DNA from: Utricularia gibba
Lineage: Eukaryota; Streptophyta; Magnoliopsida; Lamiales; Lentibulariaceae
DNA length: 64,000 nt
Direction of reading: 5' to 3'
Assembly (NCBI GenBank): GCA_002189035.1
Contig: CM007991.1
Location: 930,001 to 994,000 of the forward strand
Part shown: piece by piece, positions 22,724-34,683 of the stretch
Layout: the number at the start of each line of letters is the position of its first letter
Position numbering within the stretch: position 1 is the first letter of the stretch
Position numbers and translations under genes: made by a program
The notes under the pieces: model-generated
Databases searched by the model: none
The model's input: only the letters and a program-made list of their open reading frames with translations
What the model was told of the DNA's origin: nothing

Positions 22724-25700
22724 TTAGCCCCTCACTCTAACCGACTTGTAGACATCTGTGTAATCCCCACAAGCTCTACTCCAACCATGATCAATCTCCA
22801 TAACCTTCTTCACCAACTTGCTCCATTCTTCAGGTTCTGCAGACCAATTCAACGATTCCGGTGAATAATCGGGCGAAACACGGCTGCTTAACTACATGCT
22901 TACTCTCTCTGTAGTGATCAAATGCACGATCCACGGCCTGGTTTACTGATCCTTCATGTATTCCCTCGAAGACGAAGCTGCAAATACAAGAGTCATGTGA
23001 AAGTTCCGACCGGTTTGGGTTGTTGAAACAAATGGTGGCTGTTTACCCATTGGCTAGTTGGGGCTGAACATGATTGTGGATGTCGAAAACTGTGTCGGCA
23101 AGCCCACCGGTTTTGCAGACCACAGGGACCTGAACAGAAAGCTCGGTTTCATTTTGTGGGTTATGTAGCTACTTGCTAGATCATCGTGTGACTTACAGCT
23201 CCATAGCGCATTCCGATCATCTGGGCCAGGCCACAGGGCTCGTACAAGGATGGAACCAGGACAATGTCTGCAGCAGCGTAGAGCATGTGGGAGAGCTCCT
23301 CACTGCAAAATTAGTACGGTAGAAGGTGATCTGTGGAAAAGAGGATGCTGTCAATAGATAGCCATACCTGTAAATTTGAAGAATGCGAATGCTGGAGCCT
23401 TGGCTATGCTACAGAAGGAAGTGAAGTTAGCCCCTGATAGATTTCATGCATGTAGTGGTTCTACAACATTACTGCAATTACCAGTTGAGCTAAAGCTTCA
23501 AATTCTCGTTCAACCGAGCATCTGGTGCTTTCCCTAGAACAATCATCTGTCCACCCTGCAACAGAAATGGTGGTTTAAGAAGTCTCATTTATAGGGTTGA
23601 GGCACAGCATGCTCGAGTTTCTACTTGGGACAAGCTCCCACCAATTCATTCACTCGTTGAATTGCACTTTTGATCAAATGAAGACCCTTCTGAGCTGCTA
23701 ATCTGCTGACACAGATAACGAGTGGCACCGCATCAGGATGCTCTAGGTTACCCACTGAAGCTAAACCAAGGCCCTTTTGAACAAAAGCCTTGCAGATCTT
23801 CTTTCCCTTGGTATTGGTTGCTACCAAATCAACGATACATAATGCTTTTAGGAAGGGAGTCAAGCACAGTTGCTTGTGTTCTCCACTTGAGAAAGAAGGC
23901 TTACCATCAAATCTAGCTGGCAAGAATTGATCGGTTGCAGGGTTCCATACTTCAGTATCTATACCATTCAGAATTCCGAAGTACCTATCAAAAAAGGACA
24001 GGGAGGATTGAAATGAAATTAACAGAGAACAAGTCAGGATATAAGCATCGTTCACCGCAGACTGATATCATCCACACGGTTGATTAAAAAAATTTGGGAT
24101 GAACAGAACATTAGCAATATATGCTCACTTGTTTTGGTGCTGTAACAGGGTGGAAGAAAGCCATCCAGATCGGAGTGTTTCCTTGACATATGTAGGAGAA
24201 ACTGTACTGAAGATTACAAGAAAAATAAAAAGGTCCGCGAAATATGCAACAGCTAATATTTTCTTATTCTCAACATACATACAATTTCATTATATCTCAA
24301 CCTTCCTCAAATAGGATGAAGCTATATTTTTAGATAAAAATCTACTCACACTACTGCATTGCTGTAGACAATCCCTCCCTTCAGCAAACTCAACCGCTCA
24401 GGATTATGCCCAATGGTCCGATCATCCACAGCCTAATGGTTTCGAATGAAAAGTTACACTACACTCACAATAAGCGAAATGTCTGCATGCAGATGAATAA
24501 GACATCTTGATTTTTTCATGATGCAAATATCCAAAAGAAGTTGGCGGCTCACCTTCTCTCCAACAGCATATACCGACCCATCAAGACCACACTTTGTAAG
24601 CTGCTCTTGTCTTGTAGAGCCACGTCGAAAAGTTTAGTACAATTATGGCGTAGAAAAGAGACCAACTTATGTCAAAATAAGAGAGATGGCTAGTAATAGA
24701 CCTGCACTCTCCATAATGCTCCATGTTGTGGATTGTCAATACAATACGTGGTATCTGATGACATGTCAGAAAAAAAGTGTTCTTCTTCGCGATGTCTGAA
24801 AATGAATACACGACGTTGCAAAAGCAGGGCTTTCCATGTTACCTTAAGTGAAAGATGATGGTATATGTCCCAGTAAAGCAATGGCAAGCTACCAATTTGC
24901 CATTCATGGACATGAATAATGTCTGGCTGCAATGAAGTGACCTGAGACATGCAGTAAAAACTTTGTCAAATTTCTAAAAATTTTCAAGAAATTTTTGACA
25001 CGAAGACAAAGAGCTAATTACAAATGAATATTGCAATAATGTAAAACCAGTACTAAAAAGACCTGCATCCATTCAAGTGCAGCACGGCTGAAGAAAAGAT
25101 ATGCCTCAAGCTCATCATATGATCCTCCATAGATAGTTCGACCCTTAAAGAAATGATTGCATGGTTCAATAAATAAAACAGGTACATTCATAACTACCCC
25201 TTGGTATGCATTAGTGGGAACCCAATTTCCATCATTAAATGAATCAAATGTACGGATGAACTTCAAATCTTCAATCTGCTGTCTATCAATGCATTCGTAG
25301 AAAGGCAGGAAGATTTCTACTTCATGGCCACGTGCAAGAGAGGCACGAGCTAGCCCAGTCACCACATCACCAAGGCCTCCTACTTTAGCAATAGGAGCCA
25401 TTTCTGCAGCGACATGAACTATGTGCATAACATCTGAGTCCTTCTGGATATCATCCATTCCCCATCCGGAGGCAGTACCCCATGAAGGAAAATCTCTCTT
25501 CCAAAATGGGGTTTCATCACTCGGAGAAGGCCATGCAAGGCTCAAACTTTCTGAAAGCGTTCTTGAACCCCTACTGCCGCTTCTTTGTGCTGCAGCACTT
25601 GAAGCAACAAAAAGCAATGAAACATATGCAAAAATACATCGATTTCTCAGCCGATAGTGTTTCTGTCAAAAAAATAGTACGAAACTGTGCAACATTCGTG

Positions 25701-25930
25701 AATGACATTAAATAGGTGACGATCAAATCGAATTCCGGAAGATTAACCTGAACGGCATTAAATACAACTGCCCGATTCTTGACAATACTCCCGCACAACC
25801 ATAAAACATTGCAACCACCCTTCAATCTTGATCCCCTTTCGTTGAAACTATACAAACAACTCTCTTTCCCGTTCTTCTCCACCAAGAATGTGTTATAGGT
25901 GAGCTGCAGAGCGCAGCTCCGAAGCATCAT
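22724..25930 (-). CDS. SS5: Starch synthase 5-like glycosyltransferase with one-base frameshift
   Basis: GT5/GT1-fold protein of the plastid; the SS5 type is linked in Arabidopsis to starch granule initiation. Fifteen exons: 25748-25930, 25063-25662, 24843-24941, 24702-24754, 24553-24610, 24350-24432, 24129-24206, 23905-23984, 23642-23820, 23482-23555, 23368-23408, 23197-23302, 23047-23129, 22904-22977, 22724-22836. GT5 part: [19 protein letters not shown] (substrate KVGGL motif), [23 protein letters not shown]1 part: [62 protein letters not shown]. The C-terminal half is thus present. Exon 10 is one base short: CC at 23514-23515 should be CCC to keep [13 protein letters not shown] in frame, and both neighbours are phase 0. 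With that base the product is about 634 aa. The N-terminus is plausible as a transit peptide. Head-to-head with the pseudouridine synthase gene. Confidence 0.9.
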
Positions 25931-26126
25931 TGGGAAACACGATTTAGTGATAGAGACTACACCGTTGATTTGGTGACCAAAAGTTTAAAAAACCAATTCG
26001 ATGATGACAGATTGTGACTGGGGTTTGGGAATTGGAAAATGGACTAGGCTTGAAAGAGAAACCATAAAGCCCAATCTTTTCTCCAGCTGCCCTTTTGGGC
26101 CGAGGAATTTCCGGCGAAGGGCGATA
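25931..26126. promoter_or_regulatory. Compact divergent promoter, SS5-like / pseudouridine synthase
   Basis: Only 196 bp separate the two start codons, so the transcripts or their promoters must share this interval. No TATA box is evident on either side, which fits a broad bidirectional promoter. Co-regulation is inference. Confidence 0.6.
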
Positions 26127-29107
26127 ATGATAAAGCTGCCGCAGTTGACGCCGGGGCTGCGGCCGAGAAATCCGATGGAAACTGCAGCGATGTGTTCGTC
26201 GTTGCCATCTCACCCTGCCAAGGACTACGGTCACTATCAACACAATGATGCTTGCAGCGTAACCAGGTGGACTGCCAGGTTAACCAATTTAGGAAACCCT
26301 CATAAATGCATTCCAAGTACAGGTTGAAATGAGCCTTTGCTTTGCAGAAATTCTGTGATCTGGGCTTTTCGTATGGGGATTGTAATATCATCATCACATT
26401 GGTGTTGGTAGGTTTGTGAAGTTGATCAGTTACCTGAATGTCGCAGGGAATGCTATCAGTTCATGTATTCAAGACCGTGGGAAAAAATTAATACTTTCTA
26501 TTCAGATTTAGTAGAAGGCCGCCGAAGGCTCTCTGATATATTCAAGAAAGAGGTGAGTTGTTATCCTTCTCATTGGACAAAGTTTGTACGGGGCATCGAA
26601 AGAATGCGCAACTGCTTACAAAATGATTGAAAATACTATAATCTGTATGCAATTCATGCCAAAATATATGGATTTTAGATATTTCAAGAAAAGCTCATAC
26701 AAGCGTGATCCCTTAATCATAGTTGTCTTTTTACAGGTAAATATTGGACATGCTGTTAATGAAACTTTGGAGGTGTGTGGCAACTGTCAATCAACCAGTT
26801 CCCCAGATAAGGGTAGGACTGGCAGATGGGAAAGAGTCACATTCAAAATAGTTTTATCATACCATGGATATTCTTTTGATGGGTGGCAAAAGCAACCTGG
26901 TTTAAATACTGTTCAGGGGTAACATTCCTTTTCTCTCAGTTTGTTAACTAGTTGCAGTTTGCATTTCCATTAATTATAAGGTTGCTGTTATATAGTTTAC
27001 CTGCTTCTAGTTCACAGATTGATTGAAAAATCTCTTGGAGTATTCATCGATGATAAGAAAGCTCTTCAGCTTAAAGAAAAGAATTTGCCAAGAGAAGGCT
27101 GTGCAGTAGTTGCTGGACGTACGGACAAAGGAGTGACAGCTCTTGGACAAGTTTGTTCTTTTTGTATGTTGAATGTGCTTTCGAAATAATTGCATAATCT
27201 CTCAGTTCCATGAGTTCGGCAGTTGCTACCATTGAAACGTGTATAGATTTATAGAGGATGCTTTGGCGACCGGCATGAGAGCTATGGTTATGGTTTCAAA
27301 TACCATAATCCATAGATTGCAACTATAGTGTCAGGAAAGGGAAAAAAAATAATAATTGCTGCAGTGGATGTTGTCTCAAGGCCTGCTAAATAAGCAACCT
27401 GTCTTTAAGATCAATGCTTCTACTAGCCTTAAACAATTTGTAAAATTTCATTATTGTGTTCTTTTTTTAGATACATGGAGAAAGGACGTAAAAGCTGAAG
27501 CTATTATGAATGCCATGAACGATATTTCACCAGGAAAGCTTAGAGTTACTTCTGTCTCCCAGGTATAATTCAATGTGTGGTTGTTACATATGCAATAGAT
27601 GATGCCCTTATCATTTTATGGATATGCTGTTAAAGGAACTAAAATGTTTCAGGTCTCTCGTGAATTTCATCCAAATTTCTCTGCAAAATGGAGACGATAT
27701 TTGTATATATTTCCTCTAAATGATGAATTTGGGGCTGCTGAAGCTTTTCGATCAGATAAAAATGCTCAAATGGCAGATGTTTTCCAGGATGACCAACACT
27801 GTGAAGACTCAGGTGAGGAAATTTATCCCTTTGATATGATGTGGTATTGCTGTGAATCTAATGATATGCAAACAGGTAACAAGCCAGTGAAGTTTGAAGT
27901 GAGCCATGTTAACCAGTTATTGCTGCAAATGGAAGGAAAATCACTGTCCTTCAGGATGTTTGCGCGTGATACGAAGGCTTCACGAAGCGTGTAAGGCATT
28001 TGAAATTCAACTTTATAGTTTCCTCTGTTGTTGATCTTCAGGATTTCATGATTTTTCTCTAGTTACAGTTACAATCACATCTGCATCATTAGGTGGCTTT
28101 CAAACTATTTTTACCACTACCTCTGAAAGTGAACATTAGACTTTTTAAAAAAATAATCATTTGAGATTCCCTCTTATGTATCCCGCTAATCCTTGATGAT
28201 GCACTTGCAAATGTGTCCTTGGGGAGTACGTGGATTTTCTTCTTTGTTGTAATTGTTTCTAGAACTCAAATAATTCATTTCCACGCATTGCCTTATCCTG
28301 CTTCTGTTTCTTAGTTTTCCGCCTAAGATGACAACTAAAGTTCTTGGTTTTTCAGCTGAAGCTGAGATGATTATTATTGTTTGTGGAACCGATTTTATCC
28401 ATCAAGTGTACTCGCCTTTTTTTATCTGGGTCGAGTTAGCGGTTTTAATGTGACCTGACAAGCTGACATTGAATCGTATTTGCCTGATTTGTCCATGAAA
28501 CAAACCTTTTTCTGAATCCAATGTTTGAGATGCAGTGGTCCACCCACAATGTGCTTCATCTCTCACGCCCGAGCCGCAGAATTCTACTTGCCTTGCCCAA
28601 AGGTTGCTACATGATACAATCTTCCTTCCCCTTCTTTGTTTTCTTATTTCATATGTACAAAATACACCATATATATGATGTTAGTCACACTGATTCTTTT
28701 TTATTAATCAAGGATGGAACTAGCTTGAAGGTCATGTGCGTGGAGCTTGTTGCCGATCGCTTTCTGCGGAAGGTAGCCATCTTTCTCCACCTAGTGTTGA
28801 AAGTTAGGTCCCCCCCCCCCCCACCACAAAACTGAGTGTATTGATGAAAAACATGCTTTCCATTTGCTGAACCATTCTCAACCCTCCATAATGTCTTCAT
28901 TGTTGGCTGTTTTTCTGTTAGATGGTTCGAGTTTTGGTGGCAACTGCGATCAGAGAAGCAGCTGCTGGTGTAGATGAAGATGGGCTACTGCGGCTGATGG
29001 AGGCAACTTGCAGGCGTGCCACTGCGCCGCCCGCACCTCCAGATGGCCTTTGTCTTGTCGATGTGGGATACACTGACTTTGAAGCTAGCTATTCCTTGAT
29101 CCTCTGA
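26127..29107 (+). CDS. TruA-family tRNA pseudouridine synthase
   Basis: Isomerises uridine to pseudouridine in tRNA. Nine exons, 26127-26278, 26447-26552, 26737-26918, 27018-27163, 27471-27562, 27653-27990, 28536-28602, 28713-28772 and 28922-29107, give 442 aa with all phases matching. Catalytic motif VVAGRTDKGVTALGQV contains the nucleophilic Asp. Other TruA landmarks are SYHGYSFDGWQKQPGLNTVQ, FHPNFSAKWRRYLY, RMFARDTKASRSVGPPT and DRFLRKMVRVLVATAIREAA. Start: 26127 (MIKLPQL) or the in-frame Met at 26175; the exon 1-2 join (WTARECYQFMYSRPW) supports the frame. It resembles Arabidopsis At5g35400-type proteins. Intact. A C12 tract (28809-28820) lies in the last intron. Confidence 0.92.
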
Positions 29108-29695
29108 GGCTTTATACCCAATCCAGTTATTGAATCTTAAACTAATTTAAAAGAGAGACAACTCTTTCAGAAGATTATGGATTTAGTTTTCATGTACAAG
29201 ACCATGCATAGGATGACTCCACGAATGTCAAACATTTCATTTTGGACAGATGATCATTCTCTGACAGTTAAACATCTCAATCTCGACTGTCAAAGCATTT
29301 GTTTATCCAAATTTGAAAATGATAAGTAACTCATCAATTTCAACATAAAGGCAATGTTCTATTTTACTGTAAAACTTCAAACCAAAGAAGTGAATGGTTT
29401 AGAGAGGCCCCTAACTTTAAGGACATCCATGGGGTGAAAAAATGGCGATGTAAGAAGCCTTTCAAAGCATTCATGGCATGACAATGCACATATTTACCTC
29501 ATCCCCTTGTTAGAATACAAGGGCAAGAGACTAGTTTCCTCCAAGGAAGGGGAAGGAGATACTGGACCTCAAACAGAGGTCCAGGATCAATTGGCGTTGC
29601 CCTTCCACAGTTTTTCTGGGTTTCGTGCATTTCTGTAACATCGATTACAGAAACATCTGCAACGAAGAACAAACTCAATCCGTCTCCAGGAGAGG
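29108..29695. other. Intergenic between pseudouridine synthase and USP kinase
   Basis: Holds the 3' flank of one gene and the promoter and leader of the next, both on the plus strand. Nothing else seen. Confidence 0.6.
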
Positions 29696-32554
29696 ATGTT
29701 GAGCAAAAGGGGAGGAGGAATGAAGCTAGATATGGTTGCTGTAGCCATAGACAAAGACAAAGGCAGCCAAGCCTCTCTGAAATGGGCTGTTGAAAACCTC
29801 CTGTCCAAAGGAAAAACTGTCACCCTTCTCCATGTCAGGCAGAAGGCTGCTTCTCTTGCTGCAGGTGAGTTCATATCAGACTCGAAATCCAAGATCCAAG
29901 CGCGTTTTGTGGGGAATGAGTTCATTGCTTCTCAGCATTTGTTAGCATGGATTTCATTTCAAGTGCTATCATTTGAATGCGCAGGCAAGGTCCCGATTGA
30001 TGCTCAAGCCAAAGAGTTCTTCCTTCCTTTCCGTTGTTTCTGCACCCGCAAAGATGTAAGGCAATCAGCAGTGCTTTTACAGAAACCTCAATTGGAAAAT
30101 ATTGAAAAACTGTGTGAAAACAGATAAAAGTCATTGAAGTTCTGCTTGAGGATTCGGATATAGCCAAAGCTATTTGTGAGTACCTGAAAAACAACGCGAT
30201 TGAGACACTAGTGGTGGGCACCTCGGTCAAGAATGGATTCATAAGGTAATACATGCAACTGTTTGGTGAAATCTTTTAACCACAGAGCACTTACAAATCT
30301 CCTCACAGAACATTCAAGTCTGTTGATGTCCCTGGAACCATTTCAAGATTGGCACCCGACTTTTGCACTGTCTATGTCATTGCTAAAGGGAAAATGGCTT
30401 CCGTCAGGGCCGCCACATCTTCACTTTCAAAAGATGGTGCTCGTACGAGTGTAAGCGATTCACCTGTTGATGGCTCTATCCGAGGTGACTTCTTTGGTCT
30501 TACTCTTGCACCTCCATTCCGTAGGCACAAAATTTACAGTCCTAATTGCAGGAACATTTTCATCAGCTTTTGCACCCCGGGGCAGCATGCAAGAGGAATC
30601 AGATGCAATAAGGTGAGCCACGAGATGCATGCTAAAACTATAAATAAAAGGTAAGTTCACAAGTAAAAGAACATGTCTGATTTTGAAGGTCACCTTTTAA
30701 CTACGGCAGAGGTTTGAATCGATCGTATGGAGAACCCTCAACACCTGAAAGTGATATTTCTTTTGTGAGCTCCGGCCGGCCTAGCTATGAACGTTATTTT
30801 CAGTCACCAGATCATGATATGTTCATGGTTCCTCGTCTGTCAAGTAGTTCAGACACAGATAACAGATCAAGTTTTGGATCTTCGTTCTCCAATCCAAGGA
30901 TTTCGGATTCAAGTAATAGTTTTGGCATTTTCTCATCTAGCTCACAGGAAAGTGGAAACCTTTCATGGTCAGGATCCCAGAACCTGGTGAGCAACAGTCT
31001 CCAAATTTAGTGTATGGAAGAGCTGTTAATGTTATAAGGATATTTCATTATTCCCAATACGTTGCCTATCAATAACTGTTTCCATTTTATATGCCACATC
31101 CCAATTCAATGTGTAATGCAGGATGAAGTGGAGAATGAGATGAGAAGGCTCAAGCAGGAGCTCAAACAGACAATGGAGATGTATAGCACGGCGTGCAAGG
31201 AAGCGCTTTCTGCAAAACAGAAGGTACATTTCTTAGTTGTTTTAATCATCCATGCAAAGCATAATATGAGGATAGATACATATTAAAATATTCAAGAAAA
31301 CAATAGACAATGCATCTGGTTATACCTTCCAGGCCCTGGAACTCCATCGCTGGAAAATAGAGGAAAAGCAGAGACTTGAGGATGCACGGTTAGCTGAAGA
31401 AGCAGCACAAGCAATTGCAGAGACTGAAAAGGCTAGATGCAAGGCTGCACTTGAGAGAGCTGAAGCAGCTCAAAGAGTAGCCGAACTTGAAGCACAGAAA
31501 AGAATTAATGCTGAAAGAAGAGTTCTGAACGAAGCAGAAGCGAGAAATAAAATGCAGGATACGTTGTCAAGTACAGGTGTTAGATATCGGAGATACACCA
31601 TAGAGGAGATCGAAGCAGCCACAGAGTATTTCTCTACATCCCTGAAAATAGGGGAGGGGGATATGGTCCTGTCTACAAGTGCCACCTTGATCACACACCA
31701 GCTGCAGTAAAGGTTCTACGTCCAGATGCAGCCCAAGGGAGATCACAGTTTCAACAAGAGGTGAGAAACAAATCACTGAATGCATCCCTGAAAATTCACC
31801 CGACTTTACTCAGAATGAGTAGCATAATAATAGAATTTACATCATGACGCAGGTTGAAGTTTTGAGCTGTATTAGGCATCCAAACATGGTTCTCCTCTTA
31901 GGGGCATGCCCAGAGTATGGCTGCCTCGTTTATGAGTACATGGCCAATGGCAGCTTAGAGGACCGTTTGTTGAGACGAGGAAATACTCCAGTACTCTCTT
32001 GGCAAATCAGATTCAAAATAGCAGCAGAAATAGCAACTGGGCTTCTCTTCCTGCATCAAACTAAGCCAGAACCACTAGTGCATAGAGATTTAAAACCAGG
32101 AAACATTCTGCTGGATGGAAATTTCGTGAGCAAGATTAGTGATGTTGGGTTGGCAAGACTCGTTCCTCCTTCTGTGGCTGACACTGTGACACAGTATCGC
32201 ATGACCGTGACAGCTGGAACCTTCTGCTACATAGACCCTGAATATCAGCAAACTGGGATGCTAGGCGTTAAATCTGATGTATATTCATTTGGAGTAATGT
32301 TACTTCAAATCATAACAGCAAAACCTCCAATGGGTTTGACTCATCACGTTCAAAGAGCTATTGATCTTGGAACTTTTTCAGAGATGCTTGACCCTGCAGT
32401 TCCAGATTGGCCAATAGAAGATGCTTTTATTTTTGCAAAAATGGCTCTCAGTTGCACAGAATTAAGGCGAAAAGACAGGCCTGACCTTGCAACTGTTGTA
32501 CTGCCAGAGCTCAACAGATTGCGTGCTCTTGCTGAGAGGTCAATGCAAGCTTAA
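29696..32554 (+). CDS. USP-domain / coiled-coil / receptor-like cytoplasmic kinase with one-base frameshift
   Basis: Plant kinase of the USP plus kinase class related to the U-box PUB kinases. Exons: 29696-29864, 29985-30055, 30124-30245, 30309-30484, 30552-30612, 30710-30986, 31122-31223, 31333-31760, 31853-32554. Residues about 10-160 are a universal-stress-protein domain (MVAVAIDKDKGSQASLKWAV; IETLVVGTSVKNGFIR). A Ser-rich linker follows, then a long Ala/Glu/Arg coiled coil (AEEAAQAIAETEKARCKAAL). The kinase has VHRDLKPGNILL and the family form SDVGLARL in place of DFG, then CYIDPEYQQTGMLGVKSDVYSFG. In the Gly-rich loop the G-run 31656-31660 is one base short, turning GEGGYGPVYK into a stop; adding G makes exon 8 exactly 143 codons. 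No U-box is visible before the TAA at 32554. About 702 aa. Confidence 0.88.
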
Positions 32555-32920
32555 CATCAAACCCCGGTCGTACGAGATCATCTGTTCAAGACATTGTCCA
32601 TTCTCAAGTAAGTGTATTTCACTTATGATCATAGAACAGGATGTTGCTACTTCATTCCCCTCCTATTTAACTCAGGCCCTCGACCAACTCTTTGCAGGTC
32701 CAACACTCTAGGATCAAAACACAAGAGTTCAGTTACACCTGGATATGTTGCAGAAAGGAGTAACACAAATTCTTTGGTTTGATTCCTTTTTGAGAAACAT
32801 GAGTCTTTGATACAAATACTGTAAATGTACGAGTCCTTAGGCTTGGTTTTTCATACTCTAAAGAACAAGACGGACTAGTGTTATCTCTTATCCAGCTCAC
32901 ATGTACGGTTTTACATATGC

Positions 32921-32924
<4 letters not shown>

Positions 32925-32955
<31 letters not shown>
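32925..32955. repeat. (CT)n microsatellite
   Basis: About 15 perfect CT units followed by a T-run, in the short interval between the kinase and PPR genes. Confidence 0.95.
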
Positions 32956-32963
<8 letters not shown>

Positions 32964-33228
32964 GTTAACAATATGCAATCACTGTAGTAGAACATTTACA
33001 CAAGGTACCAACATGCAATCAACCTTAAAAACAACTACAAGGCTCATATTATGGAAACACAATTTACTACACTAATATTTCACATTGTTCTTCATAATAT
33101 TCATATGCTTGATAACGATCAAGTAGTTTAACACAAGCTATTTAATGTTTCCTCCAACGAATGTAGAGAGAAAATAAAGCACTTACCTGTAAGTGTCAAT
33201 GCCCTTTTCTTAAGCCAATTTTACAGTT

Positions 33229-34683
33229 TCAATTAGATTTCCAAAAAATTTGGCCACCCGATGACTTTTTCTTCATGTAAGTAGAAATCAACATTTTGTA
33301 AGTCCAAACTCTGTTTTTTGTAAATTCCATAACAGATTCGGAGCTCAAATGAAAGTCTCCTTTTCCCAATGCCTCGAAAATAATCGGATCTGTCAATAAT
33401 GAGACTGGATTATCCCATTCAAACTTACTCAAAGGGAAATCCAAATTTCTCGCAAGCTTTCTATCCATATAAGCATCAACCACGCAACCATATGTTACCA
33501 GATCAGGAACAACTGCTTCATGTTTCATGTGTTCAAGGCTCAGATGCAGATCCCACATCATAGACATTTTGGAGAACGCAAGAGCTCTAATATTAAACGT
33601 TTGCAGGTCTGGGCTAAATCCAGATTCCACCATTCTCACAAATTCTCTTTGCAAGCTTTTCATTTTGAACTTTGCTGCATATGATAGAAGCAGTAGGTTC
33701 CAGAGTAGATTGCCAACATTCCTCCTACCAAGACCAACATCAGAAACAAAGCGGCCTAAATCATAGAACTTATTCTCCTTGATATATGCAAGTGAAACAG
33801 CCCTAATGGCTTCTTCCTCGATGAGAATCCTAGATCTCTTCAGTCTACCATATGCATTTTCCATCTCGCTCAATGAACCAAATGCACTATAATACAACAA
33901 ATAAGCATTTCCAGTTGAAGAGTCTACAGAATAGCCCAAAGAAACCATTTCTTTAACCATATTTCTCATGCAATGGAGCTGTCCTCTCTTTCCAAAATAA
34001 GAGATAGCATGGGCAAAAATACCAGGTAACAAAAAAAAATCTTTCTGTTGCATATCACGCAGAATTCTGGAAACCATACCAAAATCTTCCATATTTCCAT
34101 AAATTATGATCAACTGAAATACTAAATTAACATCTGGGGTGATGGAACTGTTCATCAGACCATCCCAAATTTCCAGTACCTTAGACGATGAATCATTACG
34201 AGCATAATAAAGCAGTGAAGCTGACAACTTGGAATTGTCTTGTCCACTTGATACCACATTTTCTTTAAATGAAATATAAACACGAGCATCTCTCCTCCAG
34301 CCATGACCCACATTTTTGCCCTATTTATCATCAAACAAATAAAAGCAACATCAAGGTTCATATTTTAAAAGTAAGAAGCCGGAGTTAATGCCCAAAACGA
34401 CCGGTGCCAAATAAAAAGTCTTCCGGGTTTCCTATGTGATGACCAGAGTCATTCCAAGCCCTAAACTACGATAATCCAGACTTACTTATTTATTTTTATC
34501 TAAACACTGGAGCATATGCATTTCCAAGTAAAATAACTATTTGCGTCGCGCAATCGCCTCTTCAATCCTAATCAACTTCAGGGAAAGACAGCACTGCCCA
34601 AGTCAAAAGCAAGAAAAAATTACCATAGCATGCGAAGACGGGTATCTCACCCTTAGTGGATTCAGATGGCATGCCAGTAGCAT
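33229..34683 (-). CDS. Pentatricopeptide repeat protein (At3g42630-like)
   Basis: Organelle RNA-binding helical-repeat protein by family. The main exon 33229-34320 reads 363 codons with degenerate P-type PPR units: SSKVLEIWDGLMNSSITPDV, EDFGMVSRILRDMQQKDFF, MVKEMVSLGYSVD, REFVRMVESGFSPDLQTFN, HMKHEAVVPDLVTYGCVVDAY. An upstream exon is indicated at 34651-34683 or longer: ...LNPLR joins GKNVGHGW in phase 0 across a GTGAG/AATAG intron. The frame stays open further upstream (CARKHCVVPGRHTPEELEI), so the true start may lie around 34700-34770 or in another exon; 34683 is only the nearest Met. No signal or transit prediction is possible until the start is known. Similarity to At3g42630 is from memory of the family. 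Confidence 0.75.

Noticed and set aside
24000-24070. Read-through of the SS5 frame upstream of exon 8, and across the intron 23821-23904 as coding
   Set aside because: The intron happens to be open in one frame, but GTAAGCC and TTGGTAG borders and the restored [11 protein letters not shown] motif show it is spliced out.
26001-26126. Upstream in-frame Met (MMTDCDWG) as start of the pseudouridine synthase
   Set aside because: It would place the start within 70 bp of the divergent SS5-like start and adds a non-family N-terminus; 26127 or 26175 is more plausible.
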